The notes under the pieces: generated by a model
Told to the model about the DNA's origin: nothing
Databases searched by the model: none
The model's input: the letters and a program-made list of their open reading frames with translations, nothing else
Part shown: piece by piece, positions 8,207 through 16,824 of the stretch
Layout of the letters: each line of letters opens with the position of its first letter
How positions within the stretch are numbered: position 1 is the stretch's first letter
Made by a program: the position numbers and the translations under genes
NCBI GenBank assembly: GCA_943788635.1
Contig: CALSRA010000010.1
Coordinates: forward strand, 62,001-126,000
DNA from: an uncultured Alphaproteobacteria bacterium
Lineage (GTDB): Bacteria > Pseudomonadota > Alphaproteobacteria > UBA8366 > GCA-2717185
Length of the DNA stretch: 64,000 nucleotides
Direction of reading: 5' to 3'

Positions 8207-8596
8207 ATGGCGACAATCGGCGAGGCATCCCGCCGCAGCGGGATCAATATCGAAACCATCCGCTATTACGAACGTGAAGGGGTGGTCCCCCGCCCCGGCC
8301 GGTCCGCATCGGGGCGCCGCGTCTACACCGATGACGAGGTCGCGGTGCTGGCATTCGTCAAGCGCTGCCGCGACATGGGCTTTCCGCTTGCCGATGTGCG
8401 GGTGTTGCTGGCGCTGCGAAATGCGACGGATGATCAATGTGATGAGGTCCGCGTGATATCGCAACGGCATATCGCGGATGTGCGCAACCGAATCGCGGCG
8501 CTGCGGCGGCTGGAAACGGCATTGGGGGCGCTGGTTTCGGAATGCCGTCAGGGGCGAACGGCATGCCCGGCGCTGCAGGAACTGTTCGCCGGCTGA
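8207..8596 (+). CDS. merR: MerR family transcriptional regulator, mercury type
   Basis: This 129-residue regulator has an N-terminal winged HTH (IGEASRRSGINIETIRYYEREG, residues 4-25), a coiled dimer helix (about 75-110) and a metal-binding loop. Cys78, Cys113 and Cys120 match the three-cysteine pattern of Hg(II)-sensing MerR (Cys82, Cys117 and Cys126 in Tn501). However, only six residues separate the last two, against eight in Tn501, so another thiophilic metal is not excluded. The ATG at 8207 has AAGGAA upstream and leaves the divergent operator free. A GTG at 8171 would lie inside the operator dyad and is rejected. It is divergent from merF. Confidence 0.88.
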   Translation: MATIGEASRRSGINIETIRYYEREGVVPRPGRSASGRRVYTDDEVAVLAFVKRCRDMGFPLADVRVLLALRNATDDQCDEVRVISQRHIADVRNRIAALRRLETALGALVSECRQGRTACPALQELFAG

Positions 8597-8602
8597 CGGG
8601 TT

Positions 8603-9835
8603 CTAGGGGTCCTTCGGCGCGCGGATCGTTCCGGCCGTTTCCAGTGCTTCGATGCGCGTCGTGTCATACCCCAACAGGTCCCGCAGAATCTCCCGCGAAT
8701 GCTGGCCCAGCACCGGCGCCCCAACGGGGTCGCGCACCGGCGTGCCGGTGAAACGCATCGGCGAGCCCACGACCGGAACGCTGCCCAGGCTGGCATGCGG
8801 CGCCTGTTTGACCAGCCCGCTGGTCGTCATTTCTTCCGATTCCATTGCCTCCGCAACCGTGCGGATGGGGCCGGCGGGAACGCCGGCGGCGCGCATCGCG
8901 GCAATCCAGTTGTCGCGGGTGTCGCCCGCGAACAGCCCGTTCAGGGTCGCGTTCAGCCGGTCCTTGTTGTTGACCCGGCCTTCGTTGGCCGCGAAATCCG
9001 GGTCTTCCGGCAGGTCGGGGCGGTTCAGGACCGTCAGGCAGAGTTTGCGGAACACGGCATCGCCCGCCACCGTCAGCATGAACGGCCCGTCCGCCGCCTC
9101 ATAGGCGCCAACCGGCTGGGCCACGGGGGAGGAATTACCGAAACGGGTCGCGTCCACCCCGGCGGTCAGGTAACTGCTGGCGAAGGGAATCATCACCGCA
9201 CTGGCGGAATCGAACAGCGGCACATCGATGCGCTGGCCCAGCCCCGTGACCTTGCGGCTGTACAGCGCGCCGAGAATTGCCTGCGACGCAAACATGCCGG
9301 CGAAGACATCGATCAGCGACACGCCGAGCCGCATCGGGTCGCCCGCCGGATCGCCGGTCACCGCCATCATGCCGCTTTCCGCCTGGATGACGGGGTCGTA
9401 TCCGGCGCGCGCTGCGAAGGGTCCGTCGCGGCCATAGCCGGAAATCGAACAATAGATCACGCTCGGGTTGGTCTGTATCAGGCTGTCGTAATCCAGTCCG
9501 AAGCGCTGCATGATTTCGGCGCTGAAATTTTCGACCACCACATCGGCGCGGTCGGCGAGATCCCGTGCGACCTGCTGGCCTTCCGGGGTGGAAATGTTCA
9601 GCGCGATGCTTTTCTTGTTCCGGTTGATGGCCAGGAAATAGCTCGATTCATCGCCCATCGCCGGCGGGCGGAAGCCCCGGCTGTCATCGCCACCCTTCGG
9701 ATTTTCGACCTTGACGATCTCCGCGCCCAGATCGCCCAGCTGCAACGTGCAATAGGGCCCGGCGAGCACGCGGCTGAAATCCAGCACGGTGACGCCGTCC
9801 AGCGCGCCCGGCTTCTGTTCCGTTTGTGCGGTCAT
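8603..9835 (-). CDS. CaiB/BaiF family CoA-transferase (family III)
   Basis: This 410-residue protein is a class III CoA-transferase. The N-terminal GVTVLDFSRVLAGPYCTLQLGDLGAEIVKVE segment is the family hallmark. The catalytic aspartate lies in the region SGYGRDGPFAARAGYDPVIQA, and VAQPVGAYEAADGPFML follows in the second domain. It would move CoA between a carboxylate and an acyl-CoA. The donor and acceptor are unknown. It converges on merR with six bases between stops. The preceding 161 bases on the left of the SDR gene contain an AT-rich promoter-like stretch. Confidence 0.9.
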   Translation of the reverse strand: MTAQTEQKPGALDGVTVLDFSRVLAGPYCTLQLGDLGAEIVKVENPKGGDDSRGFRPPAMGDESSYFLAINRNKKSIALNISTPEGQQVARDLADRADVVVENFSAEIMQRFGLDYDSLIQTNPSVIYCSISGYGRDGPFAARAGYDPVIQAESGMMAVTGDPAGDPMRLGVSLIDVFAGMFASQAILGALYSRKVTGLGQRIDVPLFDSASAVMIPFASSYLTAGVDATRFGNSSPVAQPVGAYEAADGPFMLTVAGDAVFRKLCLTVLNRPDLPEDPDFAANEGRVNNKDRLNATLNGLFAGDTRDNWIAAMRAAGVPAGPIRTVAEAMESEEMTTSGLVKQAPHASLGSVPVVGSPMRFTGTPVRDPVGAPVLGQHSREILRDLLGYDTTRIEALETAGTIRAPKDP

Positions 9836-9873
9836 TGGCGGCTCGCTTTCGGGGAATATCTTGATTTATCGAC

Positions 9874-9891
9874 GGAAATAGTATATATTCC
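9874..9891. promoter_or_regulatory. imperfect AT-rich dyad upstream of the CoA-transferase
   Basis: GGAAATAGTATATATTCC is an imperfect inverted repeat with eight of nine arm positions paired, 39 bases upstream of the CoA-transferase start. It contains TATA-like hexamers on the minus strand. It may be an operator or simply a promoter core; no regulator is assigned to it. Confidence 0.3.
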
Positions 9892-9996
9892 TAATTTGTC
9901 TTTTTAGAGAAAATGGCGTGTTGAGAGGGCGATGACAACAAATGCCAATCGATGCCAATCGCATTACATGGTTTCATTTCGGCCGCGCCTTTGCGA

Positions 9997-10758
9997 TCAG
10001 TACTGGATGCGCCGGGTCATCGCGCCGTCAACGACCAGATTGGCGCCGGTGATGAAACTCGCAGCCGGGCTGGCCAGAAAGACCACGGCATTGGCGACTT
10101 CCTGCGGCGTGGCCATGCGGCCCAGCGGATTGCGCTCCAGGCTTGTCTGGAACAGGTCGGGGCTTTCCTTCTTGCGGATATCCCAGACGCCGCCTTCGAA
10201 GAAGACATTGCCGGGGGAAACGGTATTGGCGCGGATGCCTTTTTCGGCCCAGGCGTTGGAGGCGTTGGCCATATAGGCGATCACGGCGGCCTTCATGCCG
10301 GTATAGGCCCGGATGCCCTGCGAGGATTCCAGCGCCGCGGTGCTGGAAATCGAAACGAAAGACCCGGCATCCGATTTCTCAAGAAAGGGCAGCGCCGCTT
10401 CCGCAACACGCACCGTGCCGAGCATGTCGACCTCCAGCATACGGCGCCAGGCGTCTTCATCCGCCCCGCCGGCCAGCGCGCTGACATTCGCCACGACGAT
10501 GTCGATCCCGCCCAGTTCCGCCGCCGCGTCATTGACCCATTTCGCCGTCGCGTCGGTGTCCGTGACGTCCACGGCCCGGCCGGTGGCTTTGACACCCTTT
10601 GCCACCAGCGACTTCACCACCGCGTCGACCGCAGCGCCGTCACGGGCGCAGGTCGCGACGTCACAGCCTTCCGCCGCGAGGGTTTCAGCGATGGCGCGGC
10701 CAATGCCCCGTGTGCCGCCGGTGACGATTGCCTTCTTGCCCTTGAGATCGAGATCCAT
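9997..10758 (-). CDS. SDR family oxidoreductase
   Basis: This 253-residue short-chain dehydrogenase/reductase shows the NAD(P)-binding TGGTRGIGRAIA near residue 12. The structural Asn stretch is VVANVSALAG. The catalytic Ser-Tyr-Lys set is spread over SISSTAALESSQGIRAYTGMKAA, with Ser, Tyr and Lys in the expected order. Tyr-x-x-x-Lys is intact as YTGMK. The C-terminal TGANLVVDGAMTRR is typical of classical SDRs. The substrate is unknown. The ATG at 10758 has AGGGAG upstream and begins at the conserved domain; the longer frame is rejected. It is divergent from the CMD protein. Confidence 0.9.
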   Translation of the reverse strand: MDLDLKGKKAIVTGGTRGIGRAIAETLAAEGCDVATCARDGAAVDAVVKSLVAKGVKATGRAVDVTDTDATAKWVNDAAAELGGIDIVVANVSALAGGADEDAWRRMLEVDMLGTVRVAEAALPFLEKSDAGSFVSISSTAALESSQGIRAYTGMKAAVIAYMANASNAWAEKGIRANTVSPGNVFFEGGVWDIRKKESPDLFQTSLERNPLGRMATPQEVANAVVFLASPAASFITGANLVVDGAMTRRIQY

Positions 10759-10895
10759 GCCGTATGCTCCCTGTTTGAATTTGCGCTGATTATGCGCCAT
10801 TCCATCGATGATGCGAACCCGGCTTGCCTGCCGCGCTGCCCGATGTGCAGAATTGCCGCCAACGCATATGCGCGATTGAATCAACGGGGGATATC

Positions 10896-11660
10896 ATGAC
10901 GACACGGGAAGAACTGCGGCAGAAGGGCACTGCCATCCGCGAGAAACTCGGCTTTGTCGGCACCAGCAATGTGGGCGCGCTTGCGCCCGGCCTGGACAAG
11001 CTGACCGAGGAAATGGTGTTCGGGTCGGTTTGGGCGCGGCCGCATCTGGCGCTGGAAGATCGCATGCTGGCCGTGTTGTCGGCGCTGATGTCGCAACAAC
11101 GGCTGCCGCAGCTCAAACGTTATATTTCCGGGGCGCTGAATATCGGTATGCCAGCGCGGACGATCCAGGAAATTTTCGTGCATTGCTCGCTGTATAACGG
11201 GTTTCCCGCGACCCTGAACGCGCTGACCATGGCGCAGGAGGCCTTTGCCGATGCCGGGGTCACGGTGCCCGATGTCGATATTCCGGAGCTTGATGCCGAC
11301 GCGATGATGGCGCTGGGCGTGGAAACAATGATTACGCTGCATGGCGACCGTGCGCAGCAGAGCTATGCGTCGCCGGACAATCCGGTTACGGGCATGCTCT
11401 ATCCCACCGCGATCGCCTATGGCTATGGCGAAATCTGGAGCCGACCGGATCTCGATTTCCGGCAGCGCGCCATTTGTGCCGTTGCCGCCTTCACGGCGAT
11501 CGATCATTTACCGCAGGTCGTGAAATTCGGTCAGGCGGCAATGAATGTCGGGCTCACGAAGCAGCAGGTGATTGAAACGATTATCCAGACCGGTCCCTAT
11601 GCCGGATTCCCGCGCTCGCTTACGGCGCTGGCGGCCTTTGGGGATGCTGTGGGCTCCTGA
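10896..11660 (+). CDS. carboxymuconolactone decarboxylase family protein, two CMD domains
   Basis: This 254-residue protein has two tandem CMD-type helical repeats, about residues 40-115 (ending IQEIFVHCSLYNGFPATLNAL) and 165-250 (ending VIETIIQTGPYAGFPRSLTAL). The parallel endings N-G-F-P and A-G-F-P show internal duplication. The first repeat keeps a Cys in VHCSLYNG, but the second has TGPYAG instead. Family members decarboxylate lactones or act as AhpD-like thiol peroxidases; the lack of a CxxC pair argues against the latter. GGGGGA precedes the ATG. A flavin reductase gene follows 54 bases later. Confidence 0.85.
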   Translation: MTTREELRQKGTAIREKLGFVGTSNVGALAPGLDKLTEEMVFGSVWARPHLALEDRMLAVLSALMSQQRLPQLKRYISGALNIGMPARTIQEIFVHCSLYNGFPATLNALTMAQEAFADAGVTVPDVDIPELDADAMMALGVETMITLHGDRAQQSYASPDNPVTGMLYPTAIAYGYGEIWSRPDLDFRQRAICAVAAFTAIDHLPQVVKFGQAAMNVGLTKQQVIETIIQTGPYAGFPRSLTALAAFGDAVGS

Positions 11661-11714
11661 GCCGAATCACTGTAAGGTAATATTATTCAACACATTATCC
11701 GGCAGGAGCAGGCC

Positions 11715-12329
11715 ATGTTTTATGACGATCCCAAGAACCACAAAATGCGGCACAACCCGTTCAAGGCGCTGGTCGCACCGCGCCCGATTGCCTGGGTCAG
11801 CTCGATGGACAGCAACGGCTTACTGAATCTGGCGCCGTTCAGTTATTTCAACGCGGTGGCGGATGCGCCGCCCATGGTTTTCTTCTCGCCCAATGGTCCC
11901 CGGCCCGCGGGCGGCGCCAAGGATACGCTGAACAACATCGAAGAAACCAACGAGTTCGTGGTCAACCTGTGCAGCTGGGAATTGCGTGACGCAATGAACA
12001 AGTCATCGGCGTCGGTCGATCCCGATGTCGATGAATTCGCGCTGGCCGGCGTTACCCCCGCCGATTGCGTGCATGTGAAAGTGCCGCGCGTTAAGGAGGC
12101 CCCCGCCAGCCTGGAATGCAAGTTCCTGACCCGGATCAGCATGCCGAGCTCGAATCCGATTTCGCGCAACAACATGATCATCGGCGAAGTCGTCGGCGTT
12201 CATATCGACGACCGGATTATCGAGGACGGCATGGTGAATACAACGGCCTATCACCCGCTGGCCCGGCACGGTTACATGGATTACAGCGCGACCGAAAATG
12301 TCTTTGAAATGATGCGGCCCGGCGGTTGA
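11715..12329 (+). CDS. flavin reductase family protein
   Basis: This 204-residue protein is a flavin reductase-like split-barrel protein. Its N terminus RHNPFKALVAPRPIAWVSS carries the family P-R-P-I-A-W-V-S motif, and NLAPFSYFNAVADAPPMVFF follows in the FMN site. It probably binds FMN and uses NAD(P)H, supplying a partner oxygenase or acting on its own substrate. AGGAGCAGG precedes the ATG. Its stop overlaps the TTG start of the DMT transporter by four bases, implying translational coupling. Confidence 0.88.
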   Translation: MFYDDPKNHKMRHNPFKALVAPRPIAWVSSMDSNGLLNLAPFSYFNAVADAPPMVFFSPNGPRPAGGAKDTLNNIEETNEFVVNLCSWELRDAMNKSSASVDPDVDEFALAGVTPADCVHVKVPRVKEAPASLECKFLTRISMPSSNPISRNNMIIGEVVGVHIDDRIIEDGMVNTTAYHPLARHGYMDYSATENVFEMMRPGG

Positions 12330-13216
12330 CCGATACGACCCGCGCGTCACCCGGATCGGTAGCGCGCGGGATCGTCTACATGATCGCCGGCACACTGATG
12401 CTGACGAGCCAGGACGCGGTCTCAAAGTACCTGACCACCGATTATCATTTCGGTGAAATATTCTTTTATCGGGGAATATGGGCCTACGTGCCGTTGGCCT
12501 TCTTTGTCTGGCGCGCCGGGGGGCTTGCGGTCTTGCGCAGTCGCGAACCGGGGGTGAACATGATCCGGGCGCTGCTGAATACGGCGGCCGGGGTCTTGAT
12601 CATTTCGGCGCTGGCGCTGCTGCCCATCGCGGATGTCTTCGCCATCGTGTTCCTCAGTCCGCTGATCGTCACGGCGCTGTCACCCTGGATGCTGGGCGAA
12701 GCTGTCGGCTGGCGGCGGTGGAGTGCCGTGCTCGTCGGGTTTGCCGGGGTGCTGGTGATGACCCGGCCCGGCGGTGCGGGGATCGGCTGGCTGGTGCTTC
12801 TGCCGCTTGGTGTTGCGGTGGTGATGGCCCTGCGCGATATCCTGACGCGGCGGCTGGGTGCGCATGATTCAACGGTGACCATCCTGATGTACACCGTGAC
12901 GGTCTCCGTGGGGTTCGGGGGGCTGACGATGCTCTGGACCGGCACGACGATGCCGCCGCTGGAACACTGGGCAATTTTCATTGTGGCGGGGCTGATCAAC
13001 GGAACCGCCCATTTCCTGACCATCCGCGCATTCCAGCTGGTTGCGGCTGCCGTGGTGTCGCCGTTCAAATATCTGTCGATTGTCTGGGCGGCGGTGCTCG
13101 GTTTCGTCATCTGGGGCGACGTGCCGGACGCCTATCTAATCTGCGGCGCGGTACTGGTCGTCGGTAGCGGGTTGTATACCCTGCACCGGGAGACACGGCG
13201 TAAAAAGCTGGCTTAG
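12326..13216 (+). CDS. DMT family (EamA) transporter
   Basis: This 296-residue inner-membrane protein has about ten predicted transmembrane segments arranged as two EamA repeats. The first repeat opens RGIVYMIAGTLMLTSQDAVSKYL, and the second contains HFLTIRAFQLVAAAVVSPFKYLS, typical of drug/metabolite exporters of the RhaT/EamA group. The TTG start overlaps the preceding stop as TTGA and gives a normal 20-residue lead before the first helix. An ATG at 12380 would remove part of the first segment. The transported solute is unknown. Confidence 0.85.
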   Translation: MTDTTRASPGSVARGIVYMIAGTLMLTSQDAVSKYLTTDYHFGEIFFYRGIWAYVPLAFFVWRAGGLAVLRSREPGVNMIRALLNTAAGVLIISALALLPIADVFAIVFLSPLIVTALSPWMLGEAVGWRRWSAVLVGFAGVLVMTRPGGAGIGWLVLLPLGVAVVMALRDILTRRLGAHDSTVTILMYTVTVSVGFGGLTMLWTGTTMPPLEHWAIFIVAGLINGTAHFLTIRAFQLVAAAVVSPFKYLSIVWAAVLGFVIWGDVPDAYLICGAVLVVGSGLYTLHRETRRKKLA

Positions 13217-13250
13217 GGCCGCTGTTCCCGGCGGGAGGGCCCGGGCTGGG

Positions 13251-15023
13251 CTAGACCTCGCCCTGCTCCTCGGCCCGCGCTTGCAGTACGGCATTATTAT
13301 AGGCGGACATCACGTCGAGCTGGTGGACGAAGCCAACGACGCGGGTGACGTATCGGTCGGCGACCACTGCGATATGTTCTTCATGCACCGAATCCATCAG
13401 CTTCAAGGCCTGGTCGAGTGTGTCGTCCGGCGTCAGGACCGGTGGATTATGGCGTGCGACATCTTCGGCGCTGCGGCCGGCATCGTCGGTGGTATCAAAG
13501 GCGGCATCGCCAAGGTCGGCCAAGGTGATCGTGCCATGCAGCATGCCGAAATGGTCGACCACGAAAATTTCACCGTAATGGGATTCCTGCAGTCTGTGCC
13601 GGACCGTATCCAGCGATGCATCCGGATCGACGGTTTCGTACTCGCTTTTCATCACGGTGGCGATGGTGATCGCGCGCAGAAGGCTTTGTTCCCGCCCGCC
13701 TTTCACATCGAGTCCCCGCGTCGCGAGCTGCCAGGTAAAATAGGAATGCTTGAAGACGTGGCGGGTTACGACAGACGCAATAACCGTGGCGATCATCACG
13801 GCGATCGTAATGGCGTAATTATTGGTCAACTCGAAGATCATCAGGATGGTCGATATCGGTGCGCCCAGCACGGCACCGGCGACGGCGCCCATGCCGACAA
13901 TCGTATAGGCGCCATTTCCGGATGACAGTTCCGGAAACAGCTGCGTTGCGATCAGGCCAAAAGCGCCGCCCAGCATGGCGCCCAGATAGAGCGACGGTGA
14001 AAATACGCCGCCGCCAAATCCGAAGGCGAGGGAGACGGCGGTCGCCGCGGTCTTTGCAACCAGCAGGCTGACCAGCAGCCACAGCTCCATGCGCTCCTGC
14101 ATGGCGGCATTCGTGGCTTCATATCCAACGCCCAGAACATGCGGGAATGCCAGGGCGAGAACCCCGACCAGAAATCCGCCACAGGCTGGTCTCAGCCAGA
14201 CCGGAATATTGGTTTTCTTTATGGTGTTCTGGGTGAAGGCGACCGATTGCATGAAGATGATTGCCATCATGGCGCTGATCAGGCCCAGCATGGCGAAGGC
14301 GGGAAATTCGAGAAAAGAAACGACTTCGTATTCGCGGATCAGGAAGGCTGGAAAGTCGCCAAAATAGATCCGGCTGACGATGGTACCCGTCACCGACGCG
14401 ATGACGATAGGGGCAAAGGCTTTCAGCGCGTAATGGCCGATGACGACTTCGAGGGCGAAAAAGACGCCGGCAATTGGCGCGTTGAAGGAAGCCGCCACCG
14501 CCGCTGCGACGCCACACCCGAGCAGGGTGCGCGCCAGCGGCCGGCCGAGTCGCAGCTTGTCCGCGACAAAGACGCTTAATGTCGCGCCGAGATGCACCAC
14601 CGGGCCTTCGCGGCCGGTCGATGCGCCGGCGCCCAGTGAAATGGCGCTGATCAGGGCGGAGACGAGGCCGTTGCGCAGGCTCATTTCCCCGTCGCGCAGC
14701 GTGGAGGCTTCAATAACATCGGCAACGGCATGCACCCGCTGGCCCGGCATCGCAAAGCGAATCAGGAGCCCGACGATCAATCCGCCGCCGGTTGTCGCCA
14801 GCAGGATATGCCACCAGGGCAACTTGCTCGCCAGGCTGAACACGTATTCGGAATCGAAGCCGAAGGCGAGCGATTGGACAAGTGCGATGCCTTCGCGAAA
14901 CACGATGGCCGCGCCGCCGCCCAGCAGCCCGACCAGGGCCGCTAGAATCGTCAGGATAATCTGCTCGTTCTTGACCATACGGCCAAGACTCCGCAGAGAC
15001 GTCTCGACGGGTTGAAAAGTCAC
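13251..15023 (-). CDS. ClC-type chloride channel/transporter with C-terminal CBS pair
   Basis: This 590-residue membrane protein has the ClC core (about residues 20-425) followed by two CBS domains (about 445-575). Family signatures are GREGPVVHLGA, carrying the gating glutamate, and GGGVFSPSLYLGAMLGG, matching the G-x-F-x-P element. LGAPISTILMIFELT is also present. The glutamate in GREGP fits either H+/Cl- exchange or channel gating. CBS domains suggest nucleotide control. The frame starts with GTG at 15023, and an ATG 13 codons in is an alternative. It is separated from the DMT gene by 34 bases, with convergent orientation. Confidence 0.9.
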   Translation of the reverse strand: MTFQPVETSLRSLGRMVKNEQIILTILAALVGLLGGGAAIVFREGIALVQSLAFGFDSEYVFSLASKLPWWHILLATTGGGLIVGLLIRFAMPGQRVHAVADVIEASTLRDGEMSLRNGLVSALISAISLGAGASTGREGPVVHLGATLSVFVADKLRLGRPLARTLLGCGVAAAVAASFNAPIAGVFFALEVVIGHYALKAFAPIVIASVTGTIVSRIYFGDFPAFLIREYEVVSFLEFPAFAMLGLISAMMAIIFMQSVAFTQNTIKKTNIPVWLRPACGGFLVGVLALAFPHVLGVGYEATNAAMQERMELWLLVSLLVAKTAATAVSLAFGFGGGVFSPSLYLGAMLGGAFGLIATQLFPELSSGNGAYTIVGMGAVAGAVLGAPISTILMIFELTNNYAITIAVMIATVIASVVTRHVFKHSYFTWQLATRGLDVKGGREQSLLRAITIATVMKSEYETVDPDASLDTVRHRLQESHYGEIFVVDHFGMLHGTITLADLGDAAFDTTDDAGRSAEDVARHNPPVLTPDDTLDQALKLMDSVHEEHIAVVADRYVTRVVGFVHQLDVMSAYNNAVLQARAEEQGEV

Positions 15024-15118
15024 TGTTTCGCCACGAAATTTACGGCCGGGCTGGCCGTGTCTGTATTAATGCAGATAATCGATCAACCGGCAACGGGCAC
15101 CGGCACCCGATTGGCCTG

Positions 15119-16177
15119 TCAGCTCTCGAGTTCGGCGCTTTCGAGTTCCTGTTCCGTCACGACCCTGTTCCGACCCGTCCCTTTTGCGTGATACAGACTC
15201 TGGTCGGCACGCTGGACGAGATCGTCCAGGGGTTCGCCATGCTTGAACAGCGCGATACCCATGGACATCGTGATATTGCCAAAATCCTCGCCGGTTGATT
15301 TCTTGCGAATTCGTTTGGAACTGACCGTCGTGCGGACTTTGTCACCAAATACCTGGGCTTCATCCAGAACGACGTTCGGAATGATGATGGCAAATTCCTC
15401 ACCGCCATAACGGGCCGGCGTGACTTTAGCTTTGTCGGACGTTTCCTTGCGCAGGATCATGCCAACGAGCTTGAGGACCTGGTCGCCGATCTGGTGACCG
15501 TAGTTGTCATTGAATTTCTTGAAGTGATCGATATCCCCGAGCAACAGGCAAAGCTGTTCACCGGATTCCATTGCCTCTGCGGCAAGGTCACGCAGACTGA
15601 TATCGAAGAATTTGCGATTGCCGATACCTGTCAGGGCATCCGTCATCGCTTCCTTCTGCACATTTTCGAGGTTCTGGCGCAGGGATTCGATTTCGCCGGA
15701 TGATTTATCCAGCCGGCTTTTCAGCAACTGGTTCTGTGCCTGCATGCCCTTTGTATCGGATACCAGCGATTCTATCGCGCGGCGGAACCCTTCCATGCTA
15801 TCCGCGCTGGCCATGTCGCCCAGGTTGCTTTCCAACGACTTGCCATAGGATTCAACGCCACTGCTGGCTTCGTTCAGGAAGCCAAGAACGGCACCCATGG
15901 AATTGCCGAATTGCTCGCCTGCGCTGGATATTGCCGATGCGGCGTCACTGGACTCAAAATACTGTTGCCGCAGCGAACCATTCTGTTCCTGCGTAAAGGG
16001 CTGCTGGTTTGAAACGAGAATTTCAATGGTTTTACTCAGGTTTTCATCCCGGCCACTGACATGGGTATACCAGAGTTCAAAATTTGCCGGCGTCTTGGCG
16101 ACATTGTGTTTTGTCATCAAGGAAATGGCTTCTTCTGCATACTCCGTAGCCTGATCGAGACCGTCCAAATATTCCAT
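15119..16177 (-). CDS. diguanylate cyclase (GGDEF domain)
   Basis: This 352-residue protein ends in a GGDEF domain (about residues 180-345) with the active-site RYGGEEFAII. TDALTGIGNRKFF marks its beginning. It should make cyclic di-GMP. The allosteric RxxD inhibition site expected five residues before GGEEF reads KAKV, so product inhibition is probably absent. Residues 1-170 are helical, with a coiled-coil-like stretch (NQLLKSRLDKSSGEIESLRQNLENV). No membrane segment or known sensor domain is seen. It lies alone on the minus strand between the ClC and thioesterase genes. Confidence 0.9.
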   Translation of the reverse strand: MEYLDGLDQATEYAEEAISLMTKHNVAKTPANFELWYTHVSGRDENLSKTIEILVSNQQPFTQEQNGSLRQQYFESSDAASAISSAGEQFGNSMGAVLGFLNEASSGVESYGKSLESNLGDMASADSMEGFRRAIESLVSDTKGMQAQNQLLKSRLDKSSGEIESLRQNLENVQKEAMTDALTGIGNRKFFDISLRDLAAEAMESGEQLCLLLGDIDHFKKFNDNYGHQIGDQVLKLVGMILRKETSDKAKVTPARYGGEEFAIIIPNVVLDEAQVFGDKVRTTVSSKRIRKKSTGEDFGNITMSMGIALFKHGEPLDDLVQRADQSLYHAKGTGRNRVVTEQELESAELES

Positions 16178-16290
16178 GCCCGCAACCGCAATAATTCTGA
16201 TTAATCCATTGTCGGCCGGAAAGGTAACAGAGTCCTTACCAGCGGCAACTAAATTATTAGGGATTCAAAGAATAAAACCGGAAAAAAAGG

Positions 16291-16773
16291 CTATTTTCGT
16301 CTGATTCCGATGGGCCGACCGACCTGTTTCGGTGTCGGCAGCGTATTTTGCCGATCAAGCAGCGTTGCAACGCTGCGCCACAAATCGCTCCGCATCGGGG
16401 CGACGCGACGGTTTTCCAGGCTGATATGGACCGATAGAATTTCGTTCGTTGCGGACAGGTAACCTTTATCCGCGTGGTACATGGAATGGAAAAAGTGGAG
16501 CCGTTTTTCGTCTGCATCCAGCAATTGCGTTGTAAACCGCAGCGGGTCGCCTTCGAGGACTTCTTCCAGATACGAAATGTTGATGTCCAGGGCGAATGTC
16601 GTACTGTTGGCCTCGGTTTTATACGCCTGGTCCAGGCCGATATGATCGAAGAACGCATCGGTCGCGTAATCGAACGCAAGCAGGTAGTACGCCACGTTCA
16701 TATGGCCGTTGTAGTCGATCCATTCGGGGCGGACGACACAGGAATATAGTTCTAGCGGTTCATTTTCTGTCAT
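16291..16773 (-). CDS. thioesterase family protein (hotdog fold)
   Basis: This 160-residue protein is a 4-hydroxybenzoyl-CoA-type hotdog thioesterase. The motif RPEWIDYNGHMNVAYYLLAFD holds the catalytic Asp and the N-G-H-M-N signature, and DINISYLEEVLEGDPLRF is the central strand region. It resembles the thioesterases associated with carnitine and betainyl-CoA catabolism. That substrate is a suggestion only. It lies 51 bases upstream of nothing on its own strand except metH's end, so it is likely a separate unit. Confidence 0.85.
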   Translation of the reverse strand: MTENEPLELYSCVVRPEWIDYNGHMNVAYYLLAFDYATDAFFDHIGLDQAYKTEANSTTFALDINISYLEEVLEGDPLRFTTQLLDADEKRLHFFHSMYHADKGYLSATNEILSVHISLENRRVAPMRSDLWRSVATLLDRQNTLPTPKQVGRPIGIRRK

Positions 16774-16824
16774 GACGCGGAGCCTAGTCTGGCGATTATT
16801 TCATGGCAAGAGTCGGGCCCGGGG

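Noticed and set aside
8699-9907. 402-codon frame opposite the CoA-transferase
   Set aside because: It is antisense to a well-conserved family III CoA-transferase and has no domain.
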